Shown here: piece by piece, positions 22,691 to 35,400 of the stretch | Layout: every line of letters begins with the position of its first letter | Position numbering within the stretch: position 1 is the stretch's first letter | Assembly (NCBI GenBank): GCA_013399875.1 | Contig: VXAZ01007999.1 | Location: forward strand, 92,057-156,056 | Direction: 5' to 3' | Source of the DNA: Gymnorhina tibicen | Taxonomy: Eukaryota; Chordata; Aves; Passeriformes; Artamidae | DNA length: 64,000 nt | Notes under the pieces: generated by a model | What the model was told of the DNA's origin: nothing | Databases searched by the model: none | The model's input: the letters and a program-made list of their open reading frames with translations, nothing else | Made by a program: the position numbers and the translations under genes

Positions 22691-25600
22691 AGCCATTTCC
22701 TCTGAGTCTCCATTTTCCTTCCCAATAAAGGAAGGGCAGTGGTAATTCTGCCTGACAAGGATTTTATGGGATACCTATCGTGCATCGTGTTAGTGGGATT
22801 GGTCCATGCTTTTAGATCCGCCCTAGAGAGACCCTAAGGTAGTATCCAGGCTGCCTGGAAACTCCCCATGGAAAGGGCAGGGATCTTCTCCAGGCTCCTT
22901 TTAACCCATGAGATCGCTCAGCAGGAGCCGCATTGAGGATCTCTGCATCATTCCCCGCAGGAATGCCTCTCCTCCTCGCCTGGGACGTCAAACACCCACA
23001 AAAGGGGTACCAAGAGCCCTCGCTGCCCTGTGCCACCCTCTGGGTGCTGTTTGGGGTGGAAGGAGGATGCTGTGCACAAACGAGGAGCTGCTGTGCAGCC
23101 CCCGCTGCCTGGCACATCAGATGGGTTTCACCAGCTCCCACTCGGGACCACTTGGGATGACTTTTCCCAGGACAAAAGCCATGAAAGCGGCCACGCCGCC
23201 CGGGAGGAAACGGGAATCAGCCCTGCCAGTTTGGATGGAGACTTTTCCTCACAAGTAGGGGTCTGGCAATGCCAGTTAAAGCAATTCCTCTCTACAGGTG
23301 AGGCTTTGGCCCCTGCCCAGCTGTGCCAGCATGGCAGGGCAGCACCGAGGCCCTGCACCCTCACAGGCCACGGTCACCCTTGCATCCACCCCAGGGATTC
23401 CTGCAGCAGGCAGGGATCTGCTCCCTGCTGCACTCTCTGAGAGGGACAAGTGCAGCTGCTCAACAAGGCAGAGCCCCAACACATCCCAGCCGAGGCCAGA
23501 CGTGAGGAAAGGAACCGTCTCCTGCTGCAGCAGCAGTAAAAACCCTGCACGATTGTTAAAGCCACAGGGAAATGAATGTTTTTCTTTTTTTACAGCCTCT
23601 CATCCTCTCCCCTCCTTCCCTGGCTGGTACAAGGCTGAGAAAAGCCAATTGCAATTAAACGTTTTGCTCCTCCGCGAACGGCTGCGTTTGTAAACAACAA
23701 TCGCCGCACAAAAAACCTGCAGCTCTCAGCAAAAGCAGCCCAGCTTCCCTCACAAAATATTCCAGGTCTCCAGCAGGAAATGGCTCCTCTGCACATCATC
23801 CCGAGCTCTCCTGCGGCACTCCCTCGCCCCTCCAACCCCTCTTTGCCCCAGATTTAGAGCCTGTCACAGCTAATCTGAGGCAGTGGATGCAGGCAGGGAG
23901 ACATCCTGGCCTGGAAGCCGTTCTCCTGGAAAAGCACTGCAAACCTGCTACTTTAGATAAATAAACAGCGCATCCCCTGCGAGACATCGTCTGCAAAGCA
24001 CCAGCGTGCCGTGCCTCCGCTGCCATAATTCCCCATGTCCTTAGTGCCCGACAGCCTCCATAAAGAGCTGGCAGCTTTATGTGCCACTTAAACCCAGCCT
24101 ATTATGGCAACAAACTTCACTCCACGAGGCTCGAAAGCAAAAGGATCAGGGTGAGCACCCAGTGCCACCTCACACCCTGCCAGGGTCCCCAGAGGCCTGC
24201 CAGTGGTCCCAGAACAGAGCTCGATCCTCACTGCTGGTTCTGGGGCCCCACACGAACCCCAGGGCTGTGGGGAGAGTGTCCAACCCAGCCTGCACCATTT
24301 CTAAACTCCAGATGTGAAGGATGCTCCCCATGGGCGGAGGTTTTCCATGGACAGACAGACACGGACACCAGAGCAGTGAATGAGTCTTGCCTCACTCCAG
24401 GGCTTGATTCAGCTCAGGCTGCTGTGCCTGAGGGACACGAGGGATGCTGGCTGGATGGCAGCCCTAAAGATGAAGGGGTTGACCTGCAGTTGGGGTGACA
24501 CTGGTCGAGCTGTGTGGATTTACAGGCTGCCCCACGCCAGCCTGCAAACACAGGCAGGTCCTGCGATGTGCAAAGGTCCCTGAACAGCAAGGGGGAAAGG
24601 TACCTCAAATCTCCCAAACCCTTCCAGCCTCCCTGTACAGAGGTGTGTGCTTAAACACAATGATTTTTAGTTTAGGATACTGAGAAGTGGGGGTTTTTCT
24701 CCCAAAATTAAAACACAAAACACAGGGCCAAGCCAGTTGCCCCAAACTGCCCATCTGTTGCATGGATCAGAGTTTCTGTGACAAAGGCCAGAGTGCTTGT
24801 TTTATTTTCAGACAAGTTTGATTTTTAAAAGCTCAGCCACTCAGGACCAGCCTGGAGCACAGCAGCTCCTCTGGACCCACATGGAATGTTCTGGAAGAGC
24901 CCAGCACCCAAGCATTTGAAGTCCCTGGAAAAGCTGCCTTTGTTTGGGAGAGGAGAACAGCAGAAAAGCACCTGCCTGGTGCAAGAATGTAATCCTTCTA
25001 CCCCAAAAGCAAGGAAAGCTTTAAACCAGAGGGAAAAAACCCTTAGAAATATAATAAAACAGAAAGGGAAAAGAAAAGCAGGGAAAGGGTTGAATAAATT
25101 CCACTTTTGGTTTTAGACTTGTAATGCCATAAATGCTACTGAATAAATCACCAGCAGACCAGAGAGCTGAAATAATACAGGGGAAAACCTGAGTTGCCAT
25201 CCATCACCCTCCCCCGACACATAATAAATGCTGCTCCTCCAGCCAGCACGCATTAGCATAGCTGGCACAGCACGCCCAGCACTCTGACATCCCCCTGCCC
25301 ACGGATTATCCCACTCCTTGCTCTCCAAAGCCTCTGCTCCTGCCCCCTGGGGTCTTTGCTGCCACCCAGGACACCGGGCTCTCTCTGCTGTCACCACGCT
25401 GAGTGTGAACTACAAGTTCTGCTATGAAAATAAAGGCCGTGGGGGCTGCTAATCCCCACGTCTCCCTGAGGGAGGTTGCTGGCAGCAGAACTGGAAATGG
25501 CATTTCTGAGCCCTCCTGCAGCGTCTCAGAGCCCAGCGATGTCTCACTTTGCAGGATCCAGGGATCCGAGGATGAGCCGCCTGTTTGGCACCACGAGGGA

Positions 25601-26139
25601 GCCCAGAGAGGGTGAAGGTGCAGTCGTGGAGCGAGGCCACCCTCACCCGACCTCACACCAACCACAAACTGCAGTCCTGATGAGGACATCCAAGATCCTG
25701 GGACACAGCGGGAGCTGTGGGAAGCCAGGTTTATCCCAGGAAACCCAAGCCAGCACCTGCCATGGGTGCTGTCATGCAAACGCTGCTTTGCTGGGATGGA
25801 AACTGGCCCCAGGCAACACGAAGCCAGCTGTGGCTGCAGTGGGACACTTGGGCCAGGACATGTCCACCAGCCAGGGCTCCATCCTGACACCACCCTGAGG
25901 GGTGAGGGTGTGGTGGGAAGTGTTCCCTCTGCTCCCTGGATGGCTGGAGCTGGGAATGAGCCCAGCCCACAGCAAACCACAAGGGGCAGGGGCAGGCAGA
26001 GGGCAGTGACAGCTTAAGGGACATCTTAAATCCAACCGGAGACAACCTTTACAGGTGTTCTAAAGGTTTGCAACCATCACTGGTGGGTTAAATCCTTTTG
26101 AGAAGGAAATACCTTGCCAGGCCTGAGTGATTGCCCAAA
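22691..26139. other. Gene-free sequence, GC-leaning
   Basis: Includes a modest CpG-containing patch at 23960-24010. A 224-codon minus-strand frame at 25306-25980 overlaps a 140-codon plus-strand frame. Neither has recognisable domains. No repeats were identified. Confidence 0.5.
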
Positions 26140-26480
26140 GTAAAGATGGAGTGATGTGAAAATGGGTGATAAATATTAAGAGAGGGAGATGAGAAACATA
26201 TAATGGAATGTCTGACACAGCCTTAATTACAGCCTTGGATATACTCTGAGAAAATATATTTAGCTGATAGCAGCACTGGGGGTTTGAGGCTTTCTACAAC
26301 GAGCTTAGGTTAAAATAAACATTTATTTTAAGCATAAGCAAGTCATTCAACTAGTTAGTTTAGAGCTGAGCTAGGTGAATAGCTAACAGTAAATAATCTG
26401 CTACATGCATTTATTCAAGTTTCTTTTTAGCCTAAATTTCCTAGGAGAACAAAAAAGGACCTGTTATTGCTCTGCAGTAC
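26140..26480. promoter_or_regulatory. AT-rich complex island (candidate non-coding element)
   Basis: About 340 bases of AT-rich, non-repetitive sequence with no frame over 60 codons. It contains CCTTAATTACAGCC near 26220, AAAATAAACATTTATTTTA around 26311-26329, and CAACTAGTTAGTTTAG near 26348. The TAAACATTTATTTTA part is partly palindromic and forkhead-like. It is one of the longer frame-free islands in the window. Confidence 0.33.
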
Positions 26481-28175
26481 TCATTTCCTCCTAAGAACTC
26501 TCAAATTTCCTGCCCAATTTCTCTGAGATTCACCCATAAAGGGCTTGGAAGTGCTGTGGTCCTGCAAATTGCTGATGATCCCCACTCCTGGAACAGCTTC
26601 CAGGAAACCCAGATTGGATTCCTTCAAGTTTCCTAAAGTCATCTTTGCTTGTTTCTAACTGTCCTGACTCCTAAGACAAATAACTAGCGCTTCAGATAGC
26701 CCAGCACCGATCCGAGGTGGATTTTGGTCAGGACATCATTTTTGTGCTAGTGTCTCATGGCTCCTTTTCCCCCTTGCCCCTGGCTATTTAAAGGCAGGAA
26801 TTTTTCAGACTGATCCTTCCTAAATCCCCAAATACTTCTCCCCTAAATCCTCTGCTGTTAATTATCCCTACTGCCAGCTCTGCCCATCACAGCCCTGGGG
26901 GGAAAAGGGAGGGATCTCTGAATCAGGCACTTCCAAACAGCTCCTGGAACAGCTCCTCACCCCTCTGCCTCAGGAAGAGCCTGTGGAGCAGCTCACTTCT
27001 CCTAAGAGGATGTGGGATCAGCCTCGGCCCGACACCAGGACACAGAGCTGGGCTCCGCTCTCTGTACAGACAAATTCCCCTGAATAATTCATGCCCGGAT
27101 GGATCCTGCTCTGTGGCAGGATGAGGAAGGGCCTCGCTGTGTAAGTGCCCACTCCGGCAGCGTCCATCACAGGGAAGGACTTGTGGACATCCTGTCCATT
27201 CTGCTTGCTCCAAGGCAGCAATCTGACCCCTCACCCGTTTGTCAGAGCTGTCTGATCTGCTGTGAAACACCTCGGAGACAGAGCTGCCACATTGCCCTTA
27301 CGTGCCCTCTTCCTGTCGTTCCCGTTGTCGTCTGCTGCCCGGGTCCTCCAGGACTAATGGTGTTTTTCCTGGGGAATGAGTCAATCCATGATGGCTTTTC
27401 AATCCTCTGGCGTGTCAGAAAAGGTCATGCTCAATTCAGCTGCAAATGCCGCTCCCCCTGTGATCTCCTCCAGGCTAGGAGCTCACACAGCCCCATGTAC
27501 ACCAGGAGGCACCACAGGCTGGGCCCCAAATACCCACTTTTCCTAGAATTTCCAGGCTTTTAGAGAGGCCTGATGAGACCCTTACATCCTCTTCAGACCA
27601 TCAGTGCAGCAAAGGCTGGGAATTCCCTTCCCTCCTCCTTCCCACGGTCTCAACCCAGCCCCTCAACGAACAGGAATTACAAGAGGTTCATGCTTTATTA
27701 GCACGCTCATTTTTACACCAGTTTTTTGCAACCCAAAGAGCTCAAGAGGATGGGATCCCAGTGGCAGAGCCAGCTTCCAAGACGAGCCCAGAGCCTGAGG
27801 AAACAGTTCATGTGCTCAGCCCAGCCTTCAGCAGGGCCAGTGCCAGCCCAGGCAGCTCCGGAGCAGCCAGAGATGGATTGTGCTGTCACCTGTGCCTCCC
27901 GCTCCTGGGTGCCACCCAGCAGAGCCCATGTCCTGCTTTGCATAATGCCTGGACTGGGAATAATATCCACCTCATAGATCACTGGGAAGGCACACAGCTC
28001 CCCTCCCCAGGGAAGGCCAGGGCCAGCCCTGTTCAATCTGCTTCTATAAACAGACCCAAGGAGCACTGAATAAGCAGAAGGCAGCCGAGTGTCGTTAGAG
28101 GTCAGGGGTTTGTGTGCATGTTTTTCTCCTTTACAAAAGATAAATACATTCCATGTCATGCTATGGATTTTCAGC
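26481..28175. other. Gene-free unique sequence
   Basis: Unique DNA with chance frames on both strands (154 codons at 27099-27563, 148 codons at 27713-28159). None is recognisable. Confidence 0.5.
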
Positions 28176-28345
28176 TTGTCGACCTCTCATAAACTAAGCA
28201 GGGTCAGGCATTGGTCAGTGCTTGGATGGGAGATCTCAAGGGAAACAAAATCCACAGCAGAGGAAGAGGAATATTTGTGACTTGGTTGTTTAGGGAGAAA
28301 CGCTCCTCTCTCTGAGGCAGCCCTGAATCCCCATTGCAGACAGGG
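28176..28345 (+). mobile_element. 5S rRNA-derived SINE (SINE3-like), ancient copy
   Basis: Positions 28178-28235 match the middle of vertebrate 5S rRNA. AAACTAAGCAGGGTC at 28191-28205 corresponds to the 5S A box and TGCTTGGATGGGAGATC at 28219-28235 to the C box, both with few changes. The 5S match stops after the C box. Downstream sequence, including CTCTCTGAGGCAGCCCTGAATCCC at 28308-28331, resembles the body of amniote 5S-derived SINEs rather than the 5S 3' end. A plain 5S pseudogene is the alternative, but the body match argues for a SINE. The 5' end of 5S is absent or unrecognisable. Confidence 0.7.
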
Positions 28346-28410
28346 TTAATAAGGCAATCACAGCTGCAGAACTTCCCTGCTCCCTGTGGAACGTGAAACC
28401 AGGGTGAGTT

Positions 28411-28480
28411 GATTCATAGGAATCAAAGGGAGTTAGGAACAAGAATTAAATGGCAGTCAAGCATTCGAGATCCTTTAAGG
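28411..28480 (+). mobile_element. Second fragment of the old sauropsid-type repeat
   Basis: AATCAAAGGGAGTTAGGAAC followed by AGAATTAAATGGC and CATTCGAGATCC resembles the consensus order AATGGGAGTTAGGCGCCTAAATACCTTTGAGGATC seen at 17066-17220. It is diverged. It lies 65 bases downstream of the 5S-derived SINE. Confidence 0.4.
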
Positions 28481-29833
28481 AAATACCAGCCTTGATCATA
28501 AAATCTGATATCTGTCTCACTCCAACAGGTATTAGCCAAGGGGCAGCTGTTTAATGCTCCACATAAAAGGCAATCTAGCCTACTTCTTCCCCTAAATTTA
28601 GGCAGCAATTTTGTTTGAATCCAGTATGTTTGCTCCCCCTACTGAACCATCCCACGTGCTCAGTGTATGTTTTCCAGCAGTTCCCCACACGGTGTTCCTG
28701 AGCTGCCTGAATTTCCCCAGTGAGCAAAATGATTTCTATGCTCAGTAGCCTGCAAAGCACCTCGGAATCTTTCAGATGAAAGGCCCTCATCGAGAAGTGT
28801 ATAATAGGATTCCATTATTGTATCATTTATTCTCATTATGGCTAATAGCAGTGGTTGTATAAAATGTTCTCCCCCTGATCAGAACCGACTCTCCAGCAGA
28901 CAGCCCAGCCCTCGGAAGCTGAGGACAAAGGAGGCATCAGGGAATAGGTGCCCAGAGTTCACTCGACTCTTCTCAGCTCCTTGCACCTCCTGCTTTGAAG
29001 ATTTTAATTAGAAGCCCACGGAACAGAGCTCCTGGAACAGCTCCAGAGGGATAAAGGACAACGGTCCAGCTGGGACCCTCCGCTCGTGGCGGGCACGAGG
29101 CTTTTCAGAACTGAAATGCAGAAGGAACTCACAAAGGGAGCAGGAGAGGAGGCAGAGTGGTGGTGTGGGCACACACAGCACAGCCGGCAAGGAAAGGGGA
29201 GTGGTTGGGATTCCTCAGGCTCTGGGTTTGGGGTTACCCACCAGCAAACAGGGTAGGGAACATCCAGGGTGTGCTGGGGAGCAGCGCTTCCAGGAGAAAT
29301 GTGTAGGAAAAAGAGGAGTCTGGATTTAGCAGCAGTAAAATAGGGCAGAGAAAATTGGGCAAAATAGCATGGGGAGGGAATGCCAAAAGAAAAGAAGGGG
29401 GAAAGAGGATGAAAAGCACTGCTAACTCACACTGACCTCTGTGCAGAGCTGCAGGACTAATTGCCCCAAACAAACACAAGAACTAAAGTGGGGAGATTTA
29501 CAAGCAGCAGAGCTCCGAGAAGCAGCTGGTGCAGTGGGGTTTGGATGGGTAATGGGAAGTATTTACAGTGTTGGCAAAGCAGGCTGACAGGCAAGAGAGG
29601 CCTAGGCATCATTTAGGGCCAGAAATAAAAGAAATGACAGCTGGAAGATCTCTCACCACCGAGAGAGACCCAGAATGAGGGATTTCTGCACCGTTCCTGC
29701 TCTCTTCCCTGTGTGTCCCAGATGCCGTAACTCCAGTGATTTGTGTTCCATTCAGACACTTGTGGCCCCAAAAATGTCAAAGAGCGAAAGGACAAAGAAG
29801 AGAACATCCAGGAGCTGGAGAAAACAGATGGGC
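28481..29833. other. Gene-free sequence with a small AT-rich patch
   Basis: AT-rich stretch at 28795-28870 (CATTATTGTATCATTTATTC). Purine-rich stretch at 29280-29420. No gene or clear repeat. Confidence 0.45.
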
Positions 29834-29910
29834 AGGAAGGCACTTCCAACCTCTGTCATTCCAGGCTGATGGAGAGCAGGGAAAAGATTCACTCTGTGAT
29901 TCTGTGAGAG
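29834..29910 (+). mobile_element. Possible CR1 3'-end relic
   Basis: GGCACTTCCAACCTCTGTCATTC followed about 30 bases later by CTGTGATTCTGTGAGAG resembles the CR1 terminus (TTCCAACC...ATTCTGTGATTCTGTG). The intervening bases do not align, so the copy is disrupted or the similarity is partial. Confidence 0.35.
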
Positions 29911-32150
29911 CAATTAGAGCTGGATTTGATGCTGGAGCCTGGGGACTCTTCAGGCAGGAGCAATGTTTGGAGACGGTCCAGTATGAACAGGAGTCATTCT
30001 TCAGATGGAAGGGGATGAAAGATACGGGACAGTTGAGATTTGGCTGCAGATGCAAGGGAATAGATAAGATTCAGAGAACAGAGTGGTTCTGTGGTGGCCT
30101 GTACTCAGGGAGAACAAGAAAACCAATATCCAGTTTCACTGCTGGAAGTTCATTTTCCGTGAGCATTAAGTGATAGTAAGGAGCACGAGTTGTGTTCTCA
30201 TTCTAGATCATGGTTTGTCTCCAAATGAAAGGGGGAACCACCAGGTTTATCCCTGGGCGATGCAGGAAGTCCTTGTCCATTCCTCTTCACCAGAAACATT
30301 CAAAGATGACCCAGTTTCCAAGGCTTTGCCCCAGATCCAGTAAGCAGCAAAAGGCCCAATTTTTGTGGCATCCCCACTGTTAGGCCAGGTGAGATCTGGT
30401 CTCTGGGGACTGGCAGAAAGAGGAGGATGCTCTGCTCAGCTGACAGGTGCCCTCTTTCCAGGGTGACACATCTGAGCACCTCCATGGAAATTTAAAATAA
30501 TCCTTTCAAGATCTTGTCAGAGCTGCTCACCAGAACTGCTCTGATTAACAAGCAGTACTGAACAGCAGCTCCTTTGTCCGTTTGATCACGGCCGCTCCTC
30601 GAGTGATGGATGAATTAAATATTTAATGGCCTGGGTGACAGCTCAGGACAGCTCGGCTGCTCCGTCAAAATGCTCCTGGAAGGCCCCACGTACCTTGGAG
30701 CAGTCAGCAGGCACAGGAGGGAGCAGCGGGAGGGTTGGCAGCATCCCTGGCTGCTCTCCAGGCTCTGTGGCTGGAGGACCCGTGGCTTGCCAGCCAAAAG
30801 GATGGGTCTGAGCAGGATGGGAGGATTTTAACCAGGATTCACGCTTTTCCAGAATGGACGTTATTTCCTGGGCTGCCACCAAACTGACAAAGGGGTTTTT
30901 TGAAAGACTTACCCAGTATTTATTCCACTCTGTATGTCTCCATATAGTCCTGGGCCAGGAGAAACAACTCAGAGGCTGCAAGGCACACAGACGAGCAGGG
31001 ATGGTAATTCCCAACTCCCACACGGAGAAATGCAGCATTGCACAAGCAAGAAAACACACTCTGGAAGGGTCCTGCTGAATCCACTGAATCCCAGCTCCAC
31101 AGGTTGGATATGTCTAGTGGTGACCTTTAGACACTGAACATTAGAGAAGCCCAAGGAAAGGCCTGGCACAGGTGGAGCTGGGGAGGATTCGTGGCTGTGC
31201 AGATTCCTGCAATCCCTTTGGTACCTGCTGTTTGACAGCTGGGATCCTGGATATGGGCTGCTGGCTCTGCCCCAAAAATCGAACAAGCCACAGTGACTGT
31301 GGTTACAAACAGGAGCACTTTAATTGCAACAAGGGCCCTGCTAATTTAGCAGAAGCCCTTTCAGCTCAGATAACTGCTCTGCTAATGAAATCAGAGTCAT
31401 CACCACCCCTGGCTCCCCATGTAAAACCTCTCTCCTTTCCAGGGAGTGAGTCTCACCATAGCTTCAGACAGAAGTTTTAATGGGCTTTAGCAGCCTTCAA
31501 GAGAAAGTGCTCAAACGACAAAATAAATCATCTCTCTTACTGTGCTGTCATAACCCCTGCCCTTAATATTCTTCTTGCATCACCTTCTGGTTCTGCCGCT
31601 TCCCTCTTTCAATGCTCAGACTTAAACTTGAAAGAGCAGATCAACCCAAGGGGGATAAAAAAAGACCCCCAAAGTTTCCATTCCTCAGGCCTAGGATTTG
31701 GGAGAGCAGAATTGCAACACAACTCTAACCAACAAACTGCCACGGGGAAACTGCTGTGACAGCTCTCCACGGGGGACACGTGGGAAAACAGCTCTTCCTC
31801 CTCCTCTTTATGCTCCTTGCTGCTTTGGTGGGGCACTGACACCCCCAATTGTTTTTAATTGGCTTTGGCAAAGGTTTTAGTCCTGTAGGAGCGGGGGGCA
31901 CAGGGCAGCAGAGATGGCTCCATAACTCTGCTCTGCAGAGGTCATCTCCAGGACAAATCCTAGGAAGGATCTGGCTGGGCTGTTCCCAGACCTCAAGTAC
32001 TGCAAGGCACAGGAAAAGCTGTAGATATCCAGAGCAATCTACGCCAGACTGTAAAAAAGACAAAAATAAGGCAGCAAAGCCACCTCTGCATCCCAGCTTT
32101 TCTTAGAGCAATAACAACAGAGCTAAACTGGGTCCCAAGTGTTGGCTCAT
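29911..32150. other. Gene-free unique sequence
   Basis: Unique DNA with scattered short frames (138 codons at 30643-31059). No repeat was recognised. Confidence 0.5.
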
Positions 32151-32194
32151 ATTTCCAAACACTTACTAACTATTGCAAGGAACAAGTGCCTCAG

Positions 32195-32465
32195 GGCTTG
32201 GCTGTATTTATGCTTTTGCTTTGCTTTAATAAAAGCTGCATTTATAATGCATGATTAATTGTTTTGCACAAGCCTCCCTTTTATGGGAACCTGTGAAATG
32301 TAAGTGATTTTTAATACCACCTCACAGACATCACTCCTTCTTCCCACCCCCATTACCATTAATCCACGTTGGAGAGAGATGTAACATTTGTCACTGCTTT
32401 ATTATGAAGTGCAATGTTGCAAGTTATTTATGAGCTGCTATTTATTGAAGTATTTGCTGGTCGTT
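32195..32465. promoter_or_regulatory. AT-rich complex island (candidate non-coding element)
   Basis: Contains GCATTTATAATGCATGATTA around 32238-32257 with ATTAATTG after it, CCATTACCATTAATCC near 32350, and repeated TTATTTATGAGC and TATTTATTGAAG near 32423-32450. Repetitive-element consensus and long frames are absent. A regulatory role is plausible but untested. Confidence 0.33.
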
Positions 32466-35400
32466 TTAGCACTTCAACTTAGGGTGAGAATCAGCCACAT
32501 TCCCCCCACTGCCTGGCAGAACCTTCTGCTGTTTAACCACTTCACTGCCTCACTCTGGCCGTGCCCCCACAGCAGTCACCCAGTGAGGTGTTTTAGGGCA
32601 GATTCTCACCCCTGTCACCTCCAAGGGACTGGACAAGGAAGTTCAATCCCCTCTTGTTCTCTGTTGGAGTAAGGTGATGTTTGGAAACGACCCAAAAGCA
32701 ACGGGCAGGAAAAATATTGTTGCAATAAGAGCAAAGAGAGAACAGGAGCCAGTGCTCAGTGCTCCAGCTGTCCAGGGAGAACAGAAATCATCTCCATTGA
32801 AAGGTGTGGAATTATGAGATCCACTGAAGTGTTAGACTGTGGGGTTTAGACATGCAAGATGTGAAGACTGAACAATCTGTTGCCCTCCTTTATCCAAGCC
32901 ACATAATCTACAGAAATGCTCCTGGTCCACGGCATGCACAGAATGAACTCACATTATTCCAGCACGAACAGGAGAAATTCATCAGAGTTCAGACTGATGA
33001 GAGACCCCAAGCCTAGGACTGAGCTCAGAGAGGCCTCTTAACTCAGAGACACAGCTCCCAGCAGCTCCTGAGCTGCAGCCACCACTGCCACAGTGGCCGT
33101 GGGCAGCCAGAGGGAGCCGAGCCGAAAACTCCACGGAAAGCACAATATTGCCTCGGCTGAGCTCAGCTGCTTTTCCATTTGCTTTTTATCAACTGCAGCT
33201 ACCTAAGCAGTCAGTTTTCAGCTCCTGAAATGTCTTGCTGGAAAGTGTTTACAGCACTTAGCACTTTGTGCTGTGATCCCTCGCTGAAATGAAAGCCCAT
33301 ATTTTATTGAGAAGAGCAGGCACTTTGCAGGCACAGTTTCACTCCAGTCTAAGGCAGCTCCCTGGCACAGGCAGGATGCAGGGATGCTGTCCTGGTCTGG
33401 GGTGTGCTGCAGGTACAGCTTTTGAAGGATGTCAGTTACAAGGACACAAATTCTGTTCAAAAGGTTTAGTAGCCATGGGCAGAAATATTTGAATGTGTTT
33501 CCTCTCTTTCTATACATTTTTGCTCTAATCCTGCTGCGCCTGTGAGTTCTCCTGTTGTATTTCCTGCAACACCTTTGCTGACAGAAAATGCTATTCCTTC
33601 TAAACAAGCCAACTTGACTTTTATGAAAATTCCATGTTTTAAGAGAAGCCTGCTGATGGGAAGCATTTTGTAAAAAAATCAAAACAAATCTGGGAACTTT
33701 GAGGTTTGGCTTCAAACTACCTTTTGTTGTAAATAATTCAGGAGGGGAGGACCCACACTCCCACTGCATTTGTCAGAGCAAAGCAGAGTCACCTGTAATT
33801 TCTGAGCACTAAACACTCTGAAATGCTGTTAACAGAGCATTTGGATATTTCCAGGGATTGTTCTAAAGAGAAAGCAAGACAGAAAAGCACTCAGAGTCTT
33901 TTAACTCCCTTTTAGCAGACTTGTTCCCAGCTGATCCAGCTGACTCCTGGACCCCCCTCCAGAGGGTAAAATGACATAAATCCTCCACTCAGCAGCATTT
34001 TATCCTGCACCTCGCTCTAGGCTGGGTTCTGCCCATGGGAAGTCGGAGTAATTTCAGAGCCCTCAGAGCTGGTATGGATCTGCTGAGGCCTGAGTGAAGA
34101 AAGGAGGTGTTTGATTGAGCCTCAGTGGTTGCAGGGCCTCCAGCTGGAGCTCAGGAAAGGGAGCTCTCCAGGGTGAAAGCACGGAGCAGCTTCTGTGCAT
34201 CACACAGCGGGTATCAGCCCTGCTCTGCTCTTCCAACCCAACACCTTTTCTTCCTCAGTTTCCCTCTCTGTGAACCCTCCTGGCAAAGCATCACTTCAGC
34301 CCCCAGGTGTGGCTGAGCTCCAGAGTGGAAGCAGCAGCTCCAGGGCTTCTTCCCATCCCTCCCCAGAGCCCAGGAGGAGAGGCAGGGCAGGATGCTGAAC
34401 CCTGGAGCTTCTATCCACGGACAGACTGGGCTGGCAGGAGCTGTGGAGTGGAGATGGGGTGAGCAGCTTTGCTGAGAACAAGCAGGAGAATAAAGCCCGC
34501 CTTAACGGGTGCAGAGGAACACAGCCTGACCTCATCTATATGCAAATTGTGGTGCCTTCTTCCTCCTCTTTGGGGGCAGGTGAGCCGAGTGTAACGTGAG
34601 GATCACAGCGGCGCATTTGCATTCCGGCAGAGCTGGTAGGAACTTCTCTCTGCTTTGTTCAGTGACTTAGGCTGTGCTTAAAACACAAAATCCCTTCTGA
34701 ATAGAAAGCAGCTCCATTTGGCTGCCAGCTCTTACGGGATCACCAGAGCCTCGGGAAATTCTGAGCCACCGGCTCCCACACCCTTTGTCAGCAGAGTTTG
34801 ACTCCTTGTTCTCTGTCATCAGGCTCCATTGGCATGGAAACCAGGCTCTGGTGCTGTGGAATCCATCTGTTCCTGCTGTTCCCTCCTCACCTGAGGTCAG
34901 GCAGTCCTGCTTTCAGTGTTTTGGGTGCCTGTGAGTTGAAAGGACCTAAGAAGTTACAGACGGGGAGAAAAAGATCAAACAGAAGTGAACAGCAGAGGTT
35001 CTTCCATCTCGGGATGGTTTCCCTGCAGAAGCAGGCTTCAAGTATCCCAAAAATTGTGTGGCAGGCTGGTTTTCTTTCCAAAATTAGAGGTGAAATATAG
35101 CAGGATCTACCCATACAAATAACTACACTCTCCAAGGTTTTGCAGATTTTTGTTCCTATAGGCATTTTCTTACCAACCACAGTAAAATCCACGTCCTCCG
35201 TAAATCTACACAGCTCCCTTGTCCGTCATCTCCCCCAATTTTTTGGCAGCTACTCCAGCTCCTTCTGAGGACCAGTTACCTTGTCCCAAATTCCCCCAGC
35301 TTTCTCCTGTCTCAACCAGTCTGCAGCTGGATGGAGTTTGGATGAACTTCCAAATTCGAGGCATCCTGCTCCTCCAGAGTCTGGCATTAATCTTGCACAG

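Noticed and set aside
22379..22785. Open frames with repeated LPSF or EGRK residues
   Set aside because: They translate the GGAA microsatellite and are not genes.
25306..25980. 224-codon minus-strand open frame
   Set aside because: Lies in GC-leaning DNA with long open frames in other phases and on the opposite strand at the same place; no protein family was recognised.
28176..28345. Functional 5S rRNA gene
   Set aside because: The 5' part of 5S is missing and the 3' part is replaced by SINE-like sequence.
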